64,000 nucleotides of DNA from Caenorhabditis elegans (Eukaryota > Nematoda > Chromadorea > Rhabditida > Rhabditidae). This document shows positions 21,420 to 35,504 of this stretch, piece after piece (positions within the stretch are counted from its first letter, which is position 1; every line of letters starts with the position of its first letter). Under the pieces are notes generated by a model. The model ran no database searches. It worked only from the letters and a program-made list of their open reading frames with translations, and was not told the origin of the DNA. The stretch is from positions 11,222,001-11,286,000 of the forward strand of contig NC_003281.10 of the NCBI RefSeq assembly GCF_000002985.6, written 5' to 3'. A program made the translations under genes and the position numbers.

Positions 21420-21750
21420 TTGCAAACCGCGGGTGGGGGGAGTGAAAAACGAGAGAAAGACGCTCCCCAATACAATATAGACACCATCAAATTTAAAGAG
21501 ACGGATGCGCTTGCTCTGTGTCTCTTCTCTCTCTCTCTCACTTTTTTGGTTGAAGGGACGTTTCTATGTCTCTTTCTCTCTCTCTCATCTCTCTGGTTAG
21601 GTTGATCGTTCTCTGGTGCACTCTGTCGATTGACGTACTATTTCTTGTGTATGTGTCACCTCCCCAGTGTCCGTCCGCAGGTTTCTCTTCGCTTACACCA
21701 GACCACCTTTCCACGCTTTGTGTCAAATCAGCACTATCGATTGATTTGAA
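21420..21750 (+). promoter_or_regulatory. CT-rich complex sequence, candidate rsks-1 promoter
   Basis: This is non-repetitive sequence in a repeat-rich interval. It contains CTCTTCTCTCTCTCTCTCAC near 21522 and a second CTCTTTCTCTCTCTCTCATC near 21570. Pyrimidine tracts of this kind are common in worm core promoters. It lies 1.6 kb upstream of the rsks-1 ATG. The promoter role is an inference. Confidence 0.35.
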
Positions 21751-23310
21751 CTTTTTTTTTTGGAATTTTTTTTCTGGTGGGGGGATTTTCGACCAATTTA
21801 AGTTAAAAATTTAAAACAAACTTTTTTTCAAAAAATAAACTTTTCGGTTTAAAATTATAAGAGTATTTTAAATAGTTGACTTTTAAAATTCTTTTGCGAA
21901 ATTTGAAAATATCGAAAAAAAAAAATTCTTTTTCTCCTGTCATATCTTTAATTTGACGACTTTTTCTCGAAAAAATACCAATAAATTCGGTAAATTTCCG
22001 TTTTTAGTGAACAAAAAATACATTTTCTCTGAAAAATACAGGAAAATTCCGTTTTTGGTGTAAAAACCGAATTTTTAATAACAATTTTGTTTAAATTTAA
22101 CGGATTTTTGAGTTTTTTTTTTAATGACATGAAATAATTTTTCTAAAATTTGTTAAAAGTGAAATTATCAAGAAAATGCTCTGAAAAACTCCGATTTCTC
22201 GGATTTGTTAATCGAAAAACGGAAAATCCGAAATTTTTGGTATTTTTCAGAAAAAAAGCGATAAAAATCTTATTTTTTTCCGCTAAAACTGGAAATTTTC
22301 GGGATTTTTCAAAAAAAAAATCGATTTTTTTTTGTTTTGAAAATTGAAATGATTGCTTCTAAAAATAAATGTTCTAGTTTTAATTTAACTTTAAATTATT
22401 TATTATTGATATTTTTTTATTAAAAGTGACGAAATATTACCGCAAATTCCCCATGTGATCATTATTTTCTGAACAAATGATGACATAAAAAACACCTGAT
22501 CTCCCGGGAGAGGGGTCGAAAAACACTTTTTTTTGTTGTTTGAGAAAATACCAGAACACTTTGGAATTTCGCAACGACGAAATCAAATCTTTTAGGCTTC
22601 TTATAGTTTCTTATCGCCAAAAAATTGATTGAAAAGTGATAATGGAGACAGTTTTTTCTCGTTTTTGCCACGATTTGTGTGCTTTGAAACTGAAAAAAGT
22701 CAATTTTTCAGTGAAAAACGGAAAAAATTACGAATTTTCTTGTTTTTTTGTTTCGGAAAAAATTCATTATTTTATAAATTTTATATTTAAAAATTGACTT
22801 TTAATATATACAATAATTTCCATTTTAGACTCTTTTTTTTCTTTTAATTGTCATTTAAAAAAAACCTGAAATTTCAAAAAAAAAATCGATTTAAAAGGAG
22901 GATTTTTCTTTTAATTGCAAATTAAATATAATTTTCCACATTTCAAAATGCACGAAAAAAAAATCAAAAATTTAAAAATTCCCAGAAATCGACAGAAAAA
23001 TGTGTTTTTTTTGTGCGTTTATTTCTATTATTAATTATCGTATCTCTGTATCTCTCTATCTTTTTCACAAAAATCAATCGATATTCCCATTATCTTAATA
23101 ATTTTTTACCTTCTTGCAGGTTATACGAACCAATTTATATATTGTACACATTTGGATGGGCTGATCTCTTTGGAAACACACACCACTCCGTGCTGCTCCA
23201 AATTATCACTGCTTTTTTCCTTATTAATTACAAAAAATACAAATATCTATAATAGTACCTAATTAATTTTTTTTGTGATAAAAAATCCACAAAAACACGA
23301 AAAAAAAACG

Positions 23311-28423
<5,113 letters not shown>

Positions 28424-30472
28424 ATGTGTGGGCGGAAAGGTGCGGAAAATTCAAATTTCCCCGAAAAACTTACAAAAATTGGAGTTTTCGTAAAAATTCC
28501 ACGAAACAATTGTGAAAATCAATTTTTTCACCAAAATTCACCTTTTTTCCATGGAAAAAGCTGCGAAAATTCATAATTTGTACAGAAACTGATTCAATTC
28601 TCAACTTTGCATAAATTTTGATCTAAAAATTGAAATTTTCGCGCGGAAAAATTACAAATATAGCGTGGAAATTGTTTTTTTTTTCCTACCCATGAAAACA
28701 CAGTTTTTTGTGGAAATTCCATTATTTTTGTGTAGAAAAATATTGAGAAATGACTTTTTGGAATGAAAATTGCTTTAAAAAAATTGATACAAAAGGTGTA
28801 AATTTTTTTTAAGAAAAAACATGCAAAAAAGGGTGAAATCAGTGAGAATTGCCGATTTTAAGCCGAAAAAATTCAATTTTTGAGAAAAATGTGTAATAAA
28901 TTGTAAAAATTAATTTTTCAAAAAAATTGTAAAAATTCGATTTAAAAAAACCGAAAAAAGCGGAGAATTTCCACTTTTTTTTGGAAATTATTTTTTAATG
29001 GAAATTGAAAAAAGTAAAGTTATTTACTAGAAATTTATTTTCACATTAAATTTCACAACACGAAAAATGTAATACAAGTTTTTTTTTTCAGAAAATTGCC
29101 ACACACACACACCTCTACACAAAATGCTCAATATTCATTCATGCTTCTTCTCCTTAACGTGTCGTTGTTCTTCCACTTTTTCTGAAAATTTTCACACAAA
29201 TTTTCGAATTTCTTGTATCCATTTTTCGTTCGTTCGTTATTTTTTTTATTAACTTTACACTCTTAATGCCGATTTTTTTAAAAGGCGCTTCATCATCCCA
29301 CCAGAGATTACGATCTGTGTGGACCTCCCGCGGGGACCAATTTCATGTGAAAATTTCGAAAAAAATTGATAATTTTGGCACTTTTTACCCCTAAAATTGA
29401 GTCTCGGCAGGGGGGTCGAATAAATACGGAGGTACTTTAATCTCTGGCTTGTTTTCATGTTTGGGATTCTTTTTTCTCTTTTATGCGCTCACTTTTTTTT
29501 CGTTCTTTACTCGTTTTTTTTTGTCTTTTTCGTGTAATTTTCCCTGTTAGCTCCCCTTTTTTTCGATAGAGCGCATTTGCATTTTGGAATTTTCAAAAAA
29601 ATTTGAAATTTGCTTTTTTGCCGGGAAAAATTGACTCAAAACTCGAAATTTTGAAAAAATCTTAATTTCAGCTTTTTAAAAACAATTTTTCTGAAAAAAT
29701 ATCTCCAGAAATTTTTTCAAATTAATCTGAAATTTTGGGGTAAAAATTACAAGTTTTTCTTTAAATTTTTTTAGGATTTTCCGTGAAATTCACAATTTTT
29801 TCTTGAAAAACCGCACTCTTGGATTTTTTTGTCTTAAATTCAAAAATTTCGATTATAAAATTGCAAAAAAAAACCATTAAAGCAAACGCGCTCCACCGAG
29901 AAATCTTCAAGGGATACACACACACTTTATGCCGGGATTACGGTAGTCATTTTTGCTCATTTTTTTTGCTCTCCTTCCCCCAACTCGAACCACTATATTT
30001 GCTTCCTACCAACCCAACCCCTTTCGAGTATTATCTCGTGATATTCAATGTTTTCTTTATTACTATTATTATTAAATTTTCTTGTTGTTGTTGTTGTGAA
30101 CAACCACCTCCCTTCCACCTCCCAAAATCAAAAGTGCCTTTTATAGCTCTGAAAACATTTGCCTTATTTTGTTCGAATTTCTTTTCTGAAAATTAAAAAA
30201 CCACCGCAAAAAATCCCATTTTCCACAAAAAAAACCTTTTTTTTGTTAATTTTGGGCCAAATAAAGATGAATAGGTTTGACAATTATCGAGGAGATTCTA
30301 CCTGAAGAGTGAGTTTTTTTTTAACACAGAGTGTAACAAATCGATCAAATAAAAAAGAAAGATAGCCCCCTTTTGATAAGGAGGACGTCTTCTTTCCAAT
30401 GATAATCGGAAACAATCATTCCTTTTTTGAAACAGAAAATCAAAAAATTATTGATTTTTTTTCTATAAAAAT

Positions 30473-30522
30473 ATGGCAACTTTTATGGAAGGAGAAATTA
30501 TCGAGGAGATTCTACATGAAGA
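30473..30522 (+). other. Possible alternative first coding exon of the 98-aa membrane protein gene
   Basis: An ATG opens MATFMEGEIIEEILHEE and ends GA|GTGAGT, a good donor. Joined to the acceptor AAGCAG at 33831-33836, it reads on in frame through DIVI into the ATG of the downstream gene. The intron would be 3.3 kb and would contain the minisatellite. Only four codons beyond the junction test the frame, and a copy of the same segment lies 210 bp upstream, so this is tentative. Confidence 0.3.
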
Positions 30523-30599
30523 GTGAGTTTTTTTTGAATTTCGGTTAAAATTGGAAAAAATTTTTCACCGAATTTATCGATTTTTATTCATGAAAATGG

Positions 30600-32105
30600 A
30601 ATTTCGCAGGTGGCCGAGTTTTCTTTTTCGGCGGCTACGCTACAAAAGGCCGAGAAAAATTGATGAACGCGAAAAAACGATGGCCGAGAAAAATTGATGG
30701 CCTAGAAAAATTGATGGCCTAGAAAATTGATGGCCTAGAAAAACATTGATGGCCTAAAAAAATTGATGACCTAGAAAAATTTATGGCTGAGAAAAATTTA
30801 TGGTCGAGAAAAATTTATAGCCGAGAAAATTGATGGCCTAGAAAAAAACATTGATGGCCTAGAAAAATTGATGGCCTAGAAAAATTGATGACCTAAAAAC
30901 ATTGATGACCTAAAAACATTGATGGCCTAGAAAAAACATTGATGACCTAGAAAAAACATTGTTGACCCAGAAAAATTGATGGCCTAGAAAATTGATGGCC
31001 TAGAAAAACATTGATGGCCTAAAAAAATTGATGACCTAGAAAAATTTATGGCTGAGAAAAATTTATGGCCGAGAAAAATTTATAGCCGAGAAAATTGATG
31101 GCCTAGAAAAAAACATTGATGGCCTAGAAAAATTGATGGCCTAGAAAAATTGATGGCCTAAAAACATTGATGACCTAAAAACATTGATGGCCTAGAAAAA
31201 ACATTGATGACCTAGAAAAAACATTGATGACCCAGAAAAATTGATGGCCTAGAAAAATTGATGACCTAAAAACATTGATGACCTAAAAACATTGATGGCC
31301 TAGAAAAAACATTGATGACCTAGAAAAAACATTGATGACCCAGAAAAATTGATGGCCTAGAAAAATTGATGACCTAAAAACATTGATGACCTAAAAACAT
31401 TGATGGCCTAGAAAAAACATTGATGACCTAGAAAAAACATTGATGACCCAGAAAAATTGATGGCCCAGAAAAATTGATGGCCTAGAAAAATTGATGGCCT
31501 AGAAAAATTTATGGCTGAGAAAAATTTATGGCCGAGAAAAATTTATAGCCGAGAAAATTGATGGCCTAGAAAAAAACATTGATGGCCTAGAAAAATTGAT
31601 GGCCTAGAAAAATTGATGACCTAAAAACATTGATGACCTAAAAACATTGATGGCCTAGAAAAAACATTGATGACCTAAAAACATTGATGGCCTAGAAAAA
31701 ACATTGATGACCTAGAAAAAACATTGATGACCCAGAAAAATTGATGGCCCAGAAAAATTGATGGCCTAGAAAAATTGATGGCCTAGAAAAATTGATGGCC
31801 TAGAAAAATTGATGGCCTAGAAAAATTTATGGCCGAGAAAAATTGATGACCGAGAAAAAATTTGTGGCCTAGAAAAATTGATGGCTGAGAAAAATTTTTG
31901 GCTTAGAAAAATTGATGGCCTAGAAAAATTGATGACCGAGAAAAATTGATGGCCTAGAAAAACTTATGGCCTAGAAAAATTTATAACCTAGAAAAATTTA
32001 TGGCCGAGAAATGATTGATGGCCTAGAAAAATTGCCTAGAAAAAAGAAAAATCGGCCTCCATGACCTAGAAAAATTGATGGCGATCAAAAATTGTGGGCC
32101 GAGTT
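30600..32105. repeat. 1.5-kb minisatellite, ~17-bp unit TTGATGGCCTAGAAAAA
   Basis: Around 85 variant copies (GATGGCCTAGAAAAATT, GATGACCTAAAAACATT, TATGGCCGAGAAAAATT, GATGACCCAGAAAAATT). Variants are ordered into higher-order blocks: the rare GACCCAG unit recurs at 31231, 31339 and 31447, exactly 108 bp apart. A longer block containing TATAGCCGAG recurs at about 30815, 31080 and 31545. It appears to have grown by unequal exchange. Confidence 0.93.
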
Positions 32106-32768
32106 TTTTATTTCTCGCGGCCAAGTTACACGAAGGCCCCGCCCCTTTCTTGGTCAGTTTTCGAAAATATTATAATTTCTGCCTAGAATGAGGCGGGGCT
32201 TATCCGGACACGCCCATTTTTCCAAAAATTTTGAAAGTTCAAAGACTTTAAACACCATAAGGTAAATAGACTAAAATTATTTTTTAGAAGTTTTTTAGAA
32301 GCTCCGCCCATTTCTTGGTTACCTTCTCAAAATTGATACGAACATTTTTGCAATTAATTTAAATAGTTGTGTACTCCACGTGGGAAACAACTTTTTTGGA
32401 AATATTTTTTTTGGTTTTTTTTGTACTCCACGTGGAGAATAACAAATACAATTTATGTCTCGAGTCATATTTTTCTGCGCAAAAACAGCAGGAACTCGTG
32501 ATTCAATTTATATTTCATTTTCTTCGATGGAGGTGTGGTCAGTCACTTTGCCCGAGAAAATATTTTTGTTTTTTCAAAAAAAAAAAATACTCTCATGCTC
32601 ATCTTTTTCAATTTTCAATTGAGTTCATTTCCATTTCTCGAGGCTATCGAGGCTTAAAAATCTGTTTTTCAGTGAAAAACTTGAAGATCTTTGTTTTTTC
32701 GAAAATTTCTTGAGTTCCTGAATGTCTAATGCGATGAGAATGCAAAAAAACTATAAATAAAAATTTTT

Positions 32769-32838
32769 GGCACCCCGCGGGTTCGAACCCCGGTGTTGAG
32801 ATTGGTAGATGTTAAAAATCGCACTGAGCCATTTTGGC
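32769..32838 (-). repeat. tRNA-like sequence, copy 1 (pseudo-tRNA or SINE-like)
   Basis: On the minus strand it has an A-box-like AATGGCTCAGTGCGA and, 30-odd bases later, a perfect B-box core GGGGTTCGAACCC. The acceptor stem does not pair (5' GCCAAAA against 3' GGGTGCC) and the T stem has a mismatch, so it is not a working tRNA gene. An A/T-rich tail follows, homologous to that of copy 2. Confidence 0.6.
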
Positions 32839-32922
32839 GAAATTTGACGGTTTTTATATTTTTATTGAAATTCGTTATGTGTAAAGCATTACAAATGCAA
32901 GAAAAAATAAATAAAAAATTTT

Positions 32923-32993
32923 CGGCACACCGCGGACTCGAACCCTGGTGATCAGATTGGCAGATGTTGAAAATCGCACTGAGCCATTCGGTC
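32923..32993 (-). repeat. tRNA-like sequence, copy 2
   Basis: Same orientation as copy 1, 154 bp away. A box GAATGGCTCAGTGCGA, B box AGGGTTCGAGTCC. The copies share roughly 80 percent identity, including the flanking AATAAATAAAAAATTTT tail, so the duplicated unit is larger than the tRNA-like core. Confidence 0.6.
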
Positions 32994-33846
32994 AAAAATT
33001 GATTTTTGGTGCTTTTTCCGGGGAATTTCAGGCATTTTTTCTTTCTTTTTTATTTTAAGGGTTAGAAAAACATAGATTTCGCCTATAATCTACCGGAAAA
33101 CTCAAATTTCCACCAACTTTAAACTATTTTTGACCTATGTACGTATGTTTCAACTTGCAAACATTTTTCTCAATATTATCACAAGTTTTTTCTATTATAT
33201 TGATACAAAAATTTCCGGTTCAAGAATCACAAGGTTTCTTTTTTATTTCTAGAGAAAGTTAGAGAGATTCTAGACGAAAAAGGGATACCGAAACTTCTAA
33301 TAGAAACGGTTTTTATTATTTGATAGTTCAAACTTCAAAGTTGGTCGAATAAGTCTTTTTGTATCATGCTGTTAATGTGTAGTCCTCGTGGAAAATTGTT
33401 TAATAAAAAAAAATTCTCAAATTTTCGAGAAAAAATTGGAAAATTGAAGCTTTGAAACTTGCCCACGCGGACTGCAAATTTGAAAAAATAAAAATGCTAA
33501 CTTTTGCTCAAATTTTCATACAAAAACTTCAAAAATCATGTGTTACATATCTATTGAAAACTTTGAAAAACGTTAAACGAGAAAATTCCAAAAAAAAATC
33601 CTCTTGTCCACGCAGACTACACCATGGCTTAACCTAAAATTGTCAATTTCTGCCAGTTTTTGAAGTTATTTTTGCATTTTTTTGGCGAAATTATTGTAGT
33701 TTCCATTGTGTAATCGAATTTCTGACCAATGACGTAAATTCAAAAACAGAAAAAATATAGTTTTTCCCGGCCAATAATTTCAAATTCATATTTTCTCACA
33801 TTCTAAATATATAAATATATTCCATTTTTCAAGCAGTATTGTCATC

Positions 33847-34605
33847 ATGAACGAGACGATTATTGTTGACATGTGGAATGTGAACGCAACGACTGGACCA
33901 ACTATTATTTCAGCGAAAAAGGAGCAATTGTATGAGTCATTGATGTGAGTTTGACGGCAAAAACTGTAATTTTCAGCTGTCGTTATTGATTTTTATTTGA
34001 AATAATTGTTTAATTCGGTTTCAGCGCAATATTTTACTCCTAAAACATTTTTTCCTGAGCTTCTAGCTCATTTTTCAGGAAATTTCGGGTTACGTAGCTT
34101 CAGAAATACGCAAACGCCGAAAAAATGTGGCTAAAGGCTGAAAATTTGATTTTTGGGTAATGCTAGGGCGCTGAATTCGAATTTCAAACTTAGATTTGTC
34201 TAGAACAACTGATTTACATCAAAATTGAGTTTTCTGGGATTACTGTAGCTTCGCAAGTACGCAAACATCGAATTTCACGAAAATTGATGGCTAAGGGCTG
34301 AAAATTAGGTTCTAGAGTAATTTTAAGGTGTTTAATTCAAATTTTACACTGAAAATTGAAGAAAAACAATAGAACTTGCAAAAATTCGAACATCTACGAA
34401 TTTCAGACTTTCTGGCAGTGCTATAATTTTCATTTTGCTGGCAATATTAATCCTTTACTACATAAAAACTTCTCGTTACTATCGTCACTGGTGGCGTGGA
34501 CGTCAATGTGAAAAAGCGGCGAAAAAAGAGGAAAAAGCGAGATTGAAGGCAAAAGTTGAACGAGAGAAGTTGGAACAGGAGGATGAGGAAGAATATTCGG
34601 TTTAA
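33847..34605 (+). CDS. Small single-pass membrane protein (98 aa), function unknown
   Basis: Two exons, 33847-33944 and 34407-34605, join through AT|A in frame to 98 codons plus stop. The amino-terminal part has two N-glycosylation sequons (NET and NAT) and no clear signal peptide. One strong membrane helix follows at the start of exon 2 (SGSAIIFILLAILILYYI). The cytoplasmic side is very basic and aromatic (TSRYYRHWWRGRQ), then a charged, probably helical tail (EKAAKKEEKARLKAKVEREK) ending DEEEYSV. The layout (N-glycan outside, one helix, basic juxtamembrane, charged coil inside) suits a type III single-pass protein. I do not recognise a family. AATAAA at 34628-34633 is 23 bases past the stop. 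The acceptor at 33834-33836, ten bases before the ATG, permits trans-splicing. Confidence 0.8.
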
Positions 34606-35504
34606 TTCGGATTTTTCACGAATGAATAATAAAAATAGTACTTTATATATTTTGTTCGGTTTTTCAGGAAAAAGTTAAATTTTTTTAATTTCGCGCCTAA
34701 GTTTCAAAATTTTTCAAATTTTTTGTAGTTTTTTTTTTAGGAAATGGAATTTTTAGAATTTCGCGCTAAAATTATCGAATATTTAAATTTTATGAGATTG
34801 GTGCAACATTTTTCGAAAAAAAACTTTAAACTTAAATTTTTGAATTTAGCGCCAAAAGTTTTCATAAACAGCATATTTGACGCGCAAAATATCTCGTAGC
34901 GAAAACTACAGTAATCCTTAAAATGACTAATGTAGCGCTTGTGTCGATTTAAGGACACGATTTTCGAAATGAAAAAAATTAGTTTCTTCGTATCATTTTA
35001 ATGCATATTCTACCGACAGATCGATCTCGTAAACCGACTCTAGCGCTACAGTAGTCACTTAAAAAATTACTGTAGTTTTCGCTACGAGATATTTTGCGCG
35101 TCAAATATGTTGTGCAATACGCATTTTCAAAATTTTGTGTTATAATTAATATTTCTCTCAAAATTGTTAATTTGTTGAGATTACCTCCAAACTTTTCGAA
35201 ATGTTTGAATTTTGGCCCTAAATTTTTTGAAATCGAGTTTTTTTTCAAAGGCTTTGATTGTTATTTTGCGCCAAAATGAAAATGCTGAAAACAGAAAAAA
35301 AAACAGAATCAAAGTCTTTATATACAAATGAAAATTGTTGTAAAAATCACAGGAAAGTCACAAAAACCATTGAAAAATATCAAAGGGGCCGGGCCGATGG
35401 AATAGTACATACTTATACCCATTTTTGAAAGGAACGATTTGGAGAGAAAGTGAATAGTAATAATAATAAGGCAAAAAGGGGAAAAATCAGAAAAATCAAT
35501 AAAT
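34606..35504. other. Convergent intergenic region with a palindromic repeat
   Basis: It holds the 3' ends of the 98-aa gene and obr-1, plus the inverted repeat at 34871-35112. The rest is A/T-rich with no exon. Confidence 0.55.
34871..35112. repeat. Inverted pair of the CGCTACGAGATATTTTGCGCG repeat (family C)
   Basis: The left arm (34871-34955) reads GACGCGCAAAATATCTCGTA, then GCGAAAACTACAGTAATCC and GCGCTTGTGTCGATTTA. The right arm (35019-35112) is its reverse complement. A single copy of the same unit stands alone at 50094-50215, and its tip TTGTGTCGATTTACGGG recurs at 49304-49320. Confidence 0.85.

Larger units (their letters stand above)
16088..23119. other. 7-kb gene-free interval between aakb-2 and rsks-1
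   Basis: No convincing exon was found. It holds the aakb-2 3' region with a palindrome, a GCCTGCC-rich patch (16890-17005), long A/T-rich sequence with many CGATTTTT words (17400-18900), a complex stretch at 18890-19060, an inexact GGCAATTTTCC array (19324-19760), another complex stretch at 19790-20080, the 21-bp array (20683-21300), and a CT-rich complex stretch at 21420-21750. The complex stretches are the best candidates for rsks-1 promoters or non-coding first exons. Confidence 0.55.
28424..33836. other. 5.4-kb gene-poor interval after rsks-1
   Basis: 28424-29100 is A/T-rich and probably holds the rsks-1 3' UTR (an AATAAA is at 28895-28900). 29100-30240 is more complex but has no supported exon. 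Then come two near-identical short sequences at 30284 and 30494, the minisatellite (30600-32105), the tRNA-like pair (32769-32993), and plain A/T-rich DNA with three GTCC..GNGGACTAC motifs at about 33378-33615. Confidence 0.5.

Noticed and set aside
20442..21470. Open frames of 190-340 codons on both strands through the 21-bp array
   Set aside because: The period is a multiple of three and the unit lacks stops, so several frames stay open at once. The peptides are monotonous repeats with no start context or splice sites.
23013..23252. 79-codon hydrophobic frame just before rsks-1
   Set aside because: It overlaps a clear acceptor at 23117-23119 and the likely 5' UTR of rsks-1. The hydrophobicity comes from T-rich sequence.
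30600..32105. CRISPR-like array
   Set aside because: Repeats are contiguous 17-bp tandem units without unique spacers, in a eukaryotic genome.
32769..32993. Functional tRNA genes on the minus strand
   Set aside because: The A and B boxes are good, but acceptor stems do not pair and the T stems have mismatches. Kept as tRNA-like repeats.
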